53,449 bases of DNA. Origin: Deltaproteobacteria bacterium (GTDB lineage Bacteria > Myxococcota_A > Polyangia > Polyangiales > JADJMO01). The position numbers and the translations under genes were made by a program. Below, piece after piece: positions 41,844 to 49,962 of the stretch. Every line of letters begins with the position of its first letter. Positions within the stretch are counted from its first letter, which is position 1. The stretch is taken from positions 1 to 53,449 of the forward strand of contig JACPFM010000154.1 of NCBI GenBank assembly GCA_016182965.1. The letters run 5' to 3'. The notes below the pieces were generated by a model, which worked only from the letters and a program-made list of their open reading frames with translations, was not told the origin of the DNA and ran no database searches.

Positions 41844-44800
41844 TCACTTCGTCCACACGCACGCTTCCGTCGACTTCGGATCGGTGACCGCCGCACAGCG
41901 GTGCCCGCTCGGGTTGGTGATGTACGGCACGTCGGCCGCGCCGCTGCCGAAGAAGCGACCGACCACGTTGGTGAGGTACATGCCGGTGTCCCACACCTTG
42001 CACGGATCGGGCGGATCGAACCCGTGCACGCCCTCGGGGACGATGAACGCGTTGACCACGCCTGCGAGCGTGCCGTTCTGCGTCCACCCGCCGGCCCCCG
42101 TCGCGGCCTTCAGCCGCGGGCCCCAGATCGCCTCGAGATCGCTGGCGGTCGCCGCCTTGGCGAGGCGCACGAGTCGCAGCGGCGTCGCCGGGTGCTGCGC
42201 CTTGACCGGGTTGAGGCCCTCGTCGAGGTAGTCCGGATCGAAGAGCGCGTCCTGACACACGCGCGGGTCGTACGTCGTCTTCTCGGTGCAGCCCGCGACG
42301 GAGCCGTTGACGTTGGGCACGCAGCCGGGCGCCGGGTGTCGTGACAGCCAGCGGATGCCCTCGATGACGTGGTTCTGCAGGAGCACGCGGTTCGGCGTGT
42401 CGCCGCCGAACAGATCGAGGAGCGCCTTGGGCGCGACGTACTCGGGGTAGTCCTTGGCCGCCACGTTGTCGGGCTCGAGGAAGGGGATCGCGCCGTGGAT
42501 GCGCGCGGCGGCGATGCCCGTGTTCACCGGGACGTTCATGTCGCCGATGGTGTTGATGGTGTAAATCCCCGCCGGCGGCACCGGGTTGCCGTTCTCGTCG
42601 CGGCGCGGCTTCGAGTAGTAGTACGGCGCGTACGTCACCGGATCGGCCGGGTCGACGATGATCTGCGCGAGCTGCATCAGCCGGCGGAGATCGGGCGTCT
42701 GCCGCTTGAGACCGAAGCCCTCGCTGACGGCGACGAGCTTGCTGCCGAGCGGGAGCTCCGCGGTCTGGAACTTCACGCAGCGATCGACCGACTTGCACTT
42801 CGCGGAGGCGCCCGACCACTTGTCGATGACCTTCACCGGCGTAAGGCCGTCGGGCAGCGTGCACTCCTTGCCGTACTTCAGCACCGCCTGCGTCTTGCCG
42901 GGCGGCGGCTTGTAGCTCGCGATGACGATCTCGTCGCCGGCCGACGCGGGGATGGCGACGCGGAACTCGGGCTGGCCGGAGTCGGCGATCGGCGCGCCCT
43001 GCGACGTCTTGCCCACGGTCACGCGCCCGCAGCGGACCTCGCCGGCGGTCATGTTGCCGACGACCACGTCGAAGCCCTCGTCGAAGTCCTTGCGATCGGC
43101 GCAGGCGATCTCGAGCTCGCGATCGTCGTTCAGATCGACGACCACCCAGCGGATGGACATCTGACCGGCGTCGCACGCGGTGCGCGTCTGCTCCTCCTTG
43201 GGGAGCGGGATCGGCTTGCCCGCGTCGTCGTAGACGATCTTGCCGTCGGCGTCGCGCTGGTAGTCGACGCGCGACTCGGCCGGCACGCTGATGACCAGCG
43301 GGCCCATCCAACGCAGATCGACCGCCTCGACGACGCCGCCCTGGAAGGAGCGCAGGCCGATGTCGGTGAGCGCGCCGCCGCCGGCCATCGGCGCGGTCGC
43401 CGAGATGTACGGATCGACGGCGCCCGCCATCGACGAGAGGATGCCGCCGAGCGAGCCGCCCCACGCGTAGTACTTGTTGCTCGGCCCGCCGACGTCGACC
43501 GCGCCGTCGCGATCGAAGTCGCCGGCGAGATCGGGCGCCCCGTCGCCGTCGAAGTCGTAGCGGGTCGAGCCGTCGAGGGCGCGCAGCGCGCGCACGACCA
43601 TGACCTCCTCGAAGGCGGCCTGCCGCACCATGTCGCGCGTGTGGAACATGTACGACGTCCAGTAGTCGCGCCCCGACTCGCCCTTCAGCTCGCCGTCGCC
43701 GTTCAGATCGCGCACCCGGCTCGTGGTCAGCGCCTTCTGGAACGGCTGCAGGCACGCGCCCGCGAGGACCGCGCGCGCGAGCGTCGACTCGCCTTCGGAC
43801 AGCTCGAGGCCGTGGCCGGGGGCGTTCATGCCGATGGTGGCGACGCCGTGGCGCGCGACCTCGCCGGCGAAGAAGAACCCCTCGGTCATGTTGCCGGTGT
43901 ACCCGTGGCCGTAGAACGTGACCGGGTACGGCGCCTTGTGGAACGCGTTCGGCTTGGGCACCGCGAGGAAGAACGAGACCTCCGAGTCGGAGTGGGGGAT
44001 CTCGCCCGTCTCGTGGTTCATGCGGATGATCGCCTCGGGCGACACGTCGTAGATGTCGCCGAGGAGCCAGGGGACCTTCACCGTCCCGATGGCGATGTAC
44101 GCGATGTTGTCGAAGCTCTCGACCATCCGATCGGCCTGCGGCCCCTTCAGGCCGAAGACCTCGCCCATCAGCTCCTTGAGCGTGTTCTTGAAGCTCGGGG
44201 TCACCTTGGTGACGAAGCGCGTCTTCGATCCCTGATCGGCGCACGCCGGCGTCGTCTCCCAGCCGGCGGGATCGTCGTCCTCGGCCTCGACCTTGCCGAC
44301 CGCCTTCAGGAGCTTGATCTCCGGCTTGTACTCGCGGCCGATCCAGCCGAACTTGCCCTTGCCGTAGGCGCCGTCGCGCAGGGCGAACATGTCGCTCACC
44401 GTGGGCTGCGTGGTGAACGTGAAGACGAACTGCACGTGCTCGAGCGGCCCGTCCGCGAAGCCGTAGTACTCCTTCTTCTGCGACATCACGTCGGCCAGGC
44501 GCTGCACCGCCGCGCGCTGCGCCGGGTGGTGCACGTAGTCGAACGGCGACTGCACCGCCTTGTAGTTGCCCTCGGCGTCGCGCTCGAGACCGTGCAGGCG
44601 GTCGGTGACGACCACCGCGTACTCGGTCATCTCGTCGAGCGGGATCATCGGCCGCAGGAGGAAGGTGTTCGTCTCCGACTCCCAGAACGTGTAGAGCCCG
44701 TCGACGCCGTTCTTCGGGCGCACCTTGCCGGGGAAGTTCGGCTTGTCGAGCACGCCGTCGAAGTCGGTGTCCTCGCCCGGATCGAGCCGGCCGTTGCCGT

Positions 44801-45353
44801 TCTTGTCCTCGTCGATCGTCTCGAAGAGGAGGTTCGCCTCGCCCTTGCGCGGATCGTTCGGCCAGTAGCGGTACAGCTCGCGGAGGGTGACCGGGAAGTT
44901 GCCGCCGCCGAGGTCGAGCGGCACCGGCACGCCGGTCTTCAGGTTGACGAGGTAGACGACGTCGTCCTCGAACTTGAAGTCGTCGTCGGCGTGGCGCGCC
45001 TTCACGTCCTCGACGTCGATCGGCCGGCTGAAGGGGATGGAGATCGGGCTGAAGGTGCCCCACCCCTCGACCTCGGAGAACTTCGCGCGCGCGTTGCGCT
45101 CGATGTTGGTCGGCGCGATCAGCGACGCGTTGATCCGGCGCCCGGTGCGCGAGGTCGGATCGGGGAACGTCGCGACGTCGATCGGCAGCGGGATCTCCGG
45201 CAGCGGCTTGTGGGCGAAGTCGAACACCACCGTGGGGCCGCCGGTCTTCACCGAGCGCCGGACGCCGCCCGGAGCCTCGTCGATCGCGCACCCCTGCGCG
45301 GTCGCGACCGACGCGAGCACGCCCCCGATCACCGCTGCGCGTAGGAAGGACAT
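41844..45353 (-). CDS. Large alpha/beta-hydrolase lipoprotein with Ca-binding-like loops
   Basis: An 1169-residue exported protein. The signal (MSFLRAAVIGGVLASVATAQGC) has lipobox AQGC, and GGAG lies eight bases before the ATG. Residues 40-340 look like an Ig/Big_5-type domain. The hydrolase core has the oxyanion strand region YPVTFYGHGYTGN and the nucleophile elbow GGSLGG (within YYAWGGSLGGILSSMAG), so a Ser hydrolase is likely. Asp/Asn-rich loops (DEDKNGNGRLDPGED, DLNGDGELKG, DFDGDGAPDLAGDFDRDGA) resemble calcium-binding EF or dockerin loops. The rest is a beta-rich tail with a few cysteines. The substrate is unknown; an ester or polymer outside the cell is plausible. It is followed on the minus strand by the omptin-like operon. 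Confidence 0.8.
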   Translation of the reverse strand: MSFLRAAVIGGVLASVATAQGCAIDEAPGGVRRSVKTGGPTVVFDFAHKPLPEIPLPIDVATFPDPTSRTGRRINASLIAPTNIERNARAKFSEVEGWGTFSPISIPFSRPIDVEDVKARHADDDFKFEDDVVYLVNLKTGVPVPLDLGGGNFPVTLRELYRYWPNDPRKGEANLLFETIDEDKNGNGRLDPGEDTDFDGVLDKPNFPGKVRPKNGVDGLYTFWESETNTFLLRPMIPLDEMTEYAVVVTDRLHGLERDAEGNYKAVQSPFDYVHHPAQRAAVQRLADVMSQKKEYYGFADGPLEHVQFVFTFTTQPTVSDMFALRDGAYGKGKFGWIGREYKPEIKLLKAVGKVEAEDDDPAGWETTPACADQGSKTRFVTKVTPSFKNTLKELMGEVFGLKGPQADRMVESFDNIAYIAIGTVKVPWLLGDIYDVSPEAIIRMNHETGEIPHSDSEVSFFLAVPKPNAFHKAPYPVTFYGHGYTGNMTEGFFFAGEVARHGVATIGMNAPGHGLELSEGESTLARAVLAGACLQPFQKALTTSRVRDLNGDGELKGESGRDYWTSYMFHTRDMVRQAAFEEVMVVRALRALDGSTRYDFDGDGAPDLAGDFDRDGAVDVGGPSNKYYAWGGSLGGILSSMAGAVDPYISATAPMAGGGALTDIGLRSFQGGVVEAVDLRWMGPLVISVPAESRVDYQRDADGKIVYDDAGKPIPLPKEEQTRTACDAGQMSIRWVVVDLNDDRELEIACADRKDFDEGFDVVVGNMTAGEVRCGRVTVGKTSQGAPIADSGQPEFRVAIPASAGDEIVIASYKPPPGKTQAVLKYGKECTLPDGLTPVKVIDKWSGASAKCKSVDRCVKFQTAELPLGSKLVAVSEGFGLKRQTPDLRRLMQLAQIIVDPADPVTYAPYYYSKPRRDENGNPVPPAGIYTINTIGDMNVPVNTGIAAARIHGAIPFLEPDNVAAKDYPEYVAPKALLDLFGGDTPNRVLLQNHVIEGIRWLSRHPAPGCVPNVNGSVAGCTEKTTYDPRVCQDALFDPDYLDEGLNPVKAQHPATPLRLVRLAKAATASDLEAIWGPRLKAATGAGGWTQNGTLAGVVNAFIVPEGVHGFDPPDPCKVWDTGMYLTNVVGRFFGSGAADVPYITNPSGHRCAAVTDPKSTEACVWTK

Positions 45354-45390
45354 CGTAAGCTCCGTGAAGGTCCGTGAAGGGTTTCCGCGG

Positions 45391-45566
45391 GTCTAGAGTC
45401 TAGAGTCTAGAGTCTAGAGTCTGGTCGAAGGTCGGTAGGTCGAAGCTCCACGACTCGGTCGAAGGTCGAAGGTCGAAGGTCGAAGGTCGAAGCTGGAGCG
45501 ATTCGCGGCTCTCTGCTCTCGTGTCTCTCTTCTCGGACTCTAGACTCTGGACTCTAGACTCTAGAC
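45391..45566. repeat. Heptad repeat element, locus 6 (nested GTCTAGA and GTCGAAG)
   Basis: The left arm has four GTCTAGA units (45391-45418). GTCGAAG units follow at 45424-45445, then five in a row at 45458-45492. A CT-rich stretch (45508-45535) precedes the right arm of GACTCTA-type units (45536-45566). The arms are reverse complements. The element lies in the 237-base gap 45354-45590 between two minus-strand genes, 25 bases behind the stop of the porin-like gene. Nothing else is seen there except the ribosome site of the hydrolase gene. Confidence 0.92.
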
Positions 45567-45590
45567 CCCTGCCCCACTCCGCCCCGCCCG

Positions 45591-47381
45591 CTAGAACTGA
45601 ACCCCGAAGCGCCCCTGCACCACCGACTGCGCCTTCGCGCGGTTGCCGCGGGCGTCGTCGAAGGCGCGGCCGGGGAAGAGCACGCCCGCCTGGGCGCCGA
45701 TCTGCAGCGTGACGGCCTTCTGCACGCGCAGGCGCCACTCGACGCCCGCGTCGAGCTCGAGGCCGAGATCGCGGTTCTTCGCGGAGCCGCCGCGGTAGTT
45801 CTGATCGCCGCCGCTGGTCGCGGTGCTCGTGCGGTAGGGATCGACCACGTCGCTGCTGGCGACGGCGATCACCGCGCCGGCCTTCAGGTCGAGCGACGAC
45901 ATCGGGCGGAAGACCACCGTCGGGTTCACGTAGGTCGCGCCGAACACGCCGCCGTTGGACACGAGCAGGCGCGAGCCGGGGAGCGGCCGCGCGACCAGCG
46001 CCTCGTCGGCCGCGTTGGTCGCGGCGCGCGCGGTCATGAAGTGCATCATGTAGGGGAACAGCACCAGGCCGATCTGGTGGTTCGGATCGAAGGTGAAGCG
46101 CTTGACGGTGCCGTCGTACGGGTTGGCGTCGCCGCTCGCGTAGCCGCCCTCGAGCTGCGCGACGAAGCGGCCGTACGTCTGCGGCGCGCCCTCCTTCGGC
46201 GCGTCCTTCGCGCGCTTGACGAGGCCGAGCTGCGCGGCCGCGCCCCACGAGCGCACGTCCTGCTCGTTGAACTCCGGCGTCGAGCGGATGGCGTCGGTCT
46301 TGCCGCGGATGTGCGCGATCTCGAAGCCGCCGAAGACGAAGATGTCCTCGGCCACCGGGCGCGCGGTCTTGCCGGAGACGTCGGCGACCCACACGTTGAT
46401 CGAGCCGGTCTTCGCGCCGCCGTACTCGGGCCGCACCTCGTGCCAGCGCCGCGTGCCGAAGAAGCCGAAGTGATCGAAGCCCTTCTCGTAGTAGGCGCTG
46501 AAGACCGCCTGGTAGGCGCGATCGCCGGCCGTCCACTTGGCCGTCGCGTCCTGCAGCACCGCGTCGCCCGCGATGGCGACGACGAACGGCGACTGCTTGC
46601 CGAAGGGGCGCGAGGCGAAGGCGATGCGCTCGACGATCGATCCGAAGCGGTAGTCGCCGAAGAGCAGCGGCCGATCGCCGTTGTTGGCGAGGATGCCGAG
46701 GCCCCAGTTGTTGCCGGTCTGTCCGACGCGGAGCAGGCCGATCGGGGTCGTCCAGTCGAGGTAGGCGTAGCGGAGGCGCGCGAGCGCCGGCACGCGATCG
46801 TCGCGCGCGTGGTCGCCGGCGGCCGACACGCCCTGCGCGACGTCGCCGAGGATCCAGCGCGGGAGCAGATCGAGCTGCACCACGAGCTTGAGCGTCTCGC
46901 CGACCGTGCCCTGCGCGCCGAGGCGCAGCCAGGTCATCGCGAAGTCGCGCTGCCCGAGGAACTCCCTCGAGCGATCGCTCACCGGCGGCGTGAGCAGGAG
47001 CGGGCTGTCGTGCTCGTAGCGGACCTGCAGCTCGCCGTGCACGTCGACGCGCAGCAGACCCTTGACCGGCTGCGCGAAGGGGTGGCGCCCGGCGTCGAGC
47101 ACGAGGCGCCCGAAATCGTCGGGCACCGCGTCGCCGGCGGGATCGGTGTCGGCGGCGGTGGAGACGTCGGTGGTCGGGGCGGGCGTGGCCGCGGGGGGAG
47201 GCGTGATGGGGAGCGGGTTGTCGGACGCGGACGGCGGGGGAACGGGCGCGGGGGCCTGGGCCGACGAACGCGTGCTCGCCAGCGCGACGATCGCGAGGGG
47301 GACCGCGGCGGCGATCGCGCGGCGCGCGAGCTTGCCGCGCCTGTCGCGTAGCAGGGACCCGAGCGAAGCAAGACGAAGCAT
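45591..47381 (-). CDS. Porin-like outer-membrane beta-barrel protein
   Basis: A 596-residue protein. The N-terminus has a basic region and hydrophobic core (AIAAAVPLAIVALASTRSSAQA), consistent with a signal peptide cleaved at SAQA, then a Pro-rich linker (to about 75). The mature chain holds many amphipathic strands with Arg-Tyr/Trp pairs (LRVDVHGELQVRYEHDSP, RLRYAYLDWTTPIGLLRVGQTG) and ends VVQGRFGVQF with the aromatic final residue of outer-membrane barrels. The length and strands resemble alginate-export/large porin families. AAAGG lies about nine bases before the ATG. Substrate not inferable. Upstream is a PilZ gene. Confidence 0.8.
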   Translation of the reverse strand: MLRLASLGSLLRDRRGKLARRAIAAAVPLAIVALASTRSSAQAPAPVPPPSASDNPLPITPPPAATPAPTTDVSTAADTDPAGDAVPDDFGRLVLDAGRHPFAQPVKGLLRVDVHGELQVRYEHDSPLLLTPPVSDRSREFLGQRDFAMTWLRLGAQGTVGETLKLVVQLDLLPRWILGDVAQGVSAAGDHARDDRVPALARLRYAYLDWTTPIGLLRVGQTGNNWGLGILANNGDRPLLFGDYRFGSIVERIAFASRPFGKQSPFVVAIAGDAVLQDATAKWTAGDRAYQAVFSAYYEKGFDHFGFFGTRRWHEVRPEYGGAKTGSINVWVADVSGKTARPVAEDIFVFGGFEIAHIRGKTDAIRSTPEFNEQDVRSWGAAAQLGLVKRAKDAPKEGAPQTYGRFVAQLEGGYASGDANPYDGTVKRFTFDPNHQIGLVLFPYMMHFMTARAATNAADEALVARPLPGSRLLVSNGGVFGATYVNPTVVFRPMSSLDLKAGAVIAVASSDVVDPYRTSTATSGGDQNYRGGSAKNRDLGLELDAGVEWRLRVQKAVTLQIGAQAGVLFPGRAFDDARGNRAKAQSVVQGRFGVQF

Positions 47382-47510
47382 CGCGAACCTTTCGCGCGAT
47401 CGCGACGACGAGCGCGAGCGCAGCGGTCGAGTTCTATCGGACCCGCGCCGGTTTTGGCAGGTTTTTTGGACGCGCCTCGCGTCGGACCTTCGCGCTTCGG
47501 CGGTCTGCTC

Positions 47511-47538
47511 TTCGACCTTCGACCTTCGACCTTCGACC
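47511..47538. repeat. Heptad array, locus 7 (TTCGACC type)
   Basis: Four perfect 7-bp TTCGACC units, the inverse of GTCGAAG. They lie behind the PilZ gene's hairpin, in the 184-base gap between the PilZ stop and the porin-like gene start. Confidence 0.9.
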
Positions 47539-47540
47539 TC

Positions 47541-47563
47541 GTCCAGCGCGCCGCGCGCTGGAC
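47541..47563 (-). terminator. Hairpin behind the PilZ gene
   Basis: GTCCAGCGCG at 47541-47550 pairs perfectly with CGCGCTGGAC at 47554-47563 around a 3-base loop, two bases after the PilZ stop. There is no T-run; the heptad array follows instead, so the terminator role is inferred from position and stem strength. Confidence 0.6.
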
Positions 47564-47565
47564 GA

Positions 47566-47892
47566 TCAGAGCCCGTGGTTCTTGCGGGCGACGTAGTCGG
47601 CGAGCGCCCAGGTGGCGATGGCGCCGGTGGGGCCGAACTGCACGCCGAAGCCGTCGTCGCGCACCCAGCGCACGACGCCCTCGATCACGACCGGGGGCTT
47701 GCCGCGCTCGGCGAGCGCCGGCAGCCGGAAGGTCAGGGTGACCGGCTGCCCGAAGGCGAGGCGCCGATCGGTGAGCACGTACGCGCCGCCGACCGAGAGG
47801 TCGCGCACTCGCGCGTCGAACCGCTGCCCCGCGTGCTCCACCGCCACCGTGTCGTCGAACACCGCGCGCTCGAACTGCCGCTTCTCGGTCAT
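47566..47892 (-). CDS. PilZ-domain protein
   Basis: A 108-residue single-domain PilZ protein. The c-di-GMP-binding signature is complete: RxxxR as RQFER near the N-terminus and D/NxSxxG as DLSVGG about 20 residues later, followed by the barrel strands (VTLTFRLP, PVVIEGVVRWVRDDGFGVQF). In this family binding of cyclic di-GMP alters contacts with partner proteins that control motility or export. The ATG at 47892 (MTEKRQFER) places RxxxR at the usual distance from the start; a GTG ten codons upstream is an alternative. A perfect hairpin lies just behind the stop. Confidence 0.9.
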   Translation of the reverse strand: MTEKRQFERAVFDDTVAVEHAGQRFDARVRDLSVGGAYVLTDRRLAFGQPVTLTFRLPALAERGKPPVVIEGVVRWVRDDGFGVQFGPTGAIATWALADYVARKNHGL

Positions 47893-48282
47893 GACCGACT
47901 CGAGCGTAGCCGATCCGAGCACCGCGACGTTGGGCGGTGGGATGACCGACCCGGCTGATCCCGCCAGCGCTCCAAGACCTCACCGGCGCTCGACCGGCCT
48001 CCACCGTGCGTCCGCTTCGGACGGACCCGCCGCGCGGAGCACGGTCTTCCGGCCGAGAAGTGAATGCGCGGGTCGCGAGCCGGCGGGCGCGGATCGTAGA
48101 TATCGGTGGTTCACCAACTACCCAAAGATGCGCGCGAGCCGCACAAGCGCATACGCCGGAACGCCACGCGCACACCTGGCGCGCGCGATTGCCGACGGAA
48201 CCTGCGCGTTGGCTTATCGCGGAGCGCGGCGCGGCCGTTCGATCACTAGCGGTCCGCATTATAGTTTTTTGCGATCCCGAAC
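47893..48282. other. Divergent intergenic region upstream of the sensor-kinase operon
   Basis: About 390 bases between PilZ (minus) and the histidine kinase (plus). No gene is seen. It holds a small hairpin (CGTCCG-CTT-CGGACG at 48009-48023), a dyad TGGT-TC-ACCA at 48107-48116, and a rare AT-rich pocket (ATTATAGTTTTTTG at 48258-48271) just before the operon start that could contain the promoter. Confidence 0.45.
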
Positions 48283-49962
48283 ATGTCCAGCAGACAACCG
48301 GCAAACGACGCCCACTACAACACGCGCATCCTCCATCCACTGGCCAGGTGGCTGGGGGCGGAGCATGGCCGCGAGACCGTGAGCCTGCTCGCGAGCCGCG
48401 CGGGCCTCGACTTGACGGCGCTCGGCGATCACAACGGGTGGATCTCCCAAGCGCAGTTCGAGACCTTCCTCGCCGACGCGCGCGATCTGGTCCGGGACGA
48501 CGAGGCGTTCAAGCAGGCTTGCGTGCACCGGATGTCCGAGGGCTACGGGCCGATGCGGTTCCTCTTGTGGGCCACGTCGCCCGGCGCCGTCTACGCACAC
48601 GCGGAGAAGACCTACGCGCTGATGTCGACGATCGGCGAGCCGAAGATCCTCTCCCGGTCGCGAACGGCGCTCCACGTGCGCATCGCGAGCGATCGCCCGA
48701 TCAGCCGCCTCAACTGCCTCGTGCGGCAGGCGCAGAGCGCGGCGCTCCCGACGATGTGGGGCCTGCCCCCCGCGACGCTGAACGAGACGAAGTGCGTCGC
48801 GTTCGGCGACGACGCGTGCGAGTACCAGCTGCGGTGGTTCGATCACCGGCGCTGGTTCCCGCCGGTGATCGGCGCGGTCATCGGCGGCGCGCTGGCCGCG
48901 GTAGCCGCGCACCTGCACCTCGACGCGTCGGCGGCGGCGCTCGGCCTGCCGACGGTCGGCGGCGTCATCGGCTTCGCCTTCGAGATGCACCGCACCAACG
49001 TCGCCAACCTCGCGATCGGCGCCGAGCAGAACGAGGCGCTGCGGCTGCTCGCGGAGGAGGAGGCGGAGGCGCGTCGCGAGCTCCTCGAGCTGCATCATCG
49101 CCAGCGAAACTGGACGGCCGTCCTCGAGCACGACGCCGCCGAGCGCACGCAGATGATCCAGAGCGTCGTCGAGCGCATCGAGCAGAAAGAGGAGGCGCGC
49201 AACCGGCAGCTGCGCGGCTTCTCGCACGATCTCCGCAGCCCGCTCGCCATCATGCGGCTCGGTGTCGAGTACCTCGCGCCGCACGCCGTTCAGCTCGGCG
49301 AGCACGGGACGAACGTCATCGAGGAGCTCGACTCGTCGGTCAAGCGGATGACCCGCCTGCTGGCGGAGCTGATGGACGTGACGACCGCGCAGACGGCCGC
49401 GATGCAGCTCGCGCCCCAGCCGATCGAGATCGGCGCGCTCGCCGACCGCCTGCGCCGCCGCCTCCGCGCGATGGTCCACAGCCGCGACATCCGCGCGAGC
49501 GTATTCCGCACGCGCGAGGCGCCCGACACGGTCGAGGTCGATCCGCTGCTGCTCGATCGCATCACCGACAACCTCCTGAGCAACGCGGCCAAGTACACCG
49601 AGCGCGGGAGCATCGTCCTGGAGGTCGACGGCTCGCCCGGTTTCCTCGTGCTGAAGGTGTCCGACAGCGGGCGCGGTATCGACCCCGAGCGCATCGAGCG
49701 CGCCTTCCGACCGGGCGGCATGGATGCGACCGCGCGCGCCGAGGACAGCTACGGGCTCGGTCTCTCGGTCGTGGTGCAGCTGCTCGGGCAGATCGGCGGG
49801 CGGCTCGAGGTGATGTCCAAGCCGGGGGTGGGGACCACGTTCTGGGCCTACGTCCCGATCAAGGCGGGCATGCCGAGCACCGCGCCGCGCGCGCGTGACG
49901 CCGAGCCCATCGACGAGCTGGTCAACAAGGTCGTGAAGATCCGGAGAGTGAAGTCCGCATGA
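48283..49962 (+). CDS. Sensor histidine kinase with V4R-like N-terminal domain
   Basis: A 559-residue kinase. Residues 10-185 form a helical-then-beta domain ending GDDACEYQLRWFDHRRW, the pattern that closes V4R/heme-NO-binding-type ligand domains. Two hydrophobic segments (PPVIGAVIGGALAAVAAHL and AAALGLPTVGGVIGFAFEM, about 190-235) and a long coiled coil (to about 310) follow. The H-box FSHDLRSPLAIM has His315. The ATPase part shows the N-box (ITDNLLSNAAKYTE), G1 (DSGRGIDPE) and G2 (SYGLGLSVV). The stop overlaps the ThDP enzyme start by four bases (ATGA). A kinase translationally coupled to metabolic enzymes, with no response regulator, is unusual. Confidence 0.88.
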   Translation: MSSRQPANDAHYNTRILHPLARWLGAEHGRETVSLLASRAGLDLTALGDHNGWISQAQFETFLADARDLVRDDEAFKQACVHRMSEGYGPMRFLLWATSPGAVYAHAEKTYALMSTIGEPKILSRSRTALHVRIASDRPISRLNCLVRQAQSAALPTMWGLPPATLNETKCVAFGDDACEYQLRWFDHRRWFPPVIGAVIGGALAAVAAHLHLDASAAALGLPTVGGVIGFAFEMHRTNVANLAIGAEQNEALRLLAEEEAEARRELLELHHRQRNWTAVLEHDAAERTQMIQSVVERIEQKEEARNRQLRGFSHDLRSPLAIMRLGVEYLAPHAVQLGEHGTNVIEELDSSVKRMTRLLAELMDVTTAQTAAMQLAPQPIEIGALADRLRRRLRAMVHSRDIRASVFRTREAPDTVEVDPLLLDRITDNLLSNAAKYTERGSIVLEVDGSPGFLVLKVSDSGRGIDPERIERAFRPGGMDATARAEDSYGLGLSVVVQLLGQIGGRLEVMSKPGVGTTFWAYVPIKAGMPSTAPRARDAEPIDELVNKVVKIRRVKSA

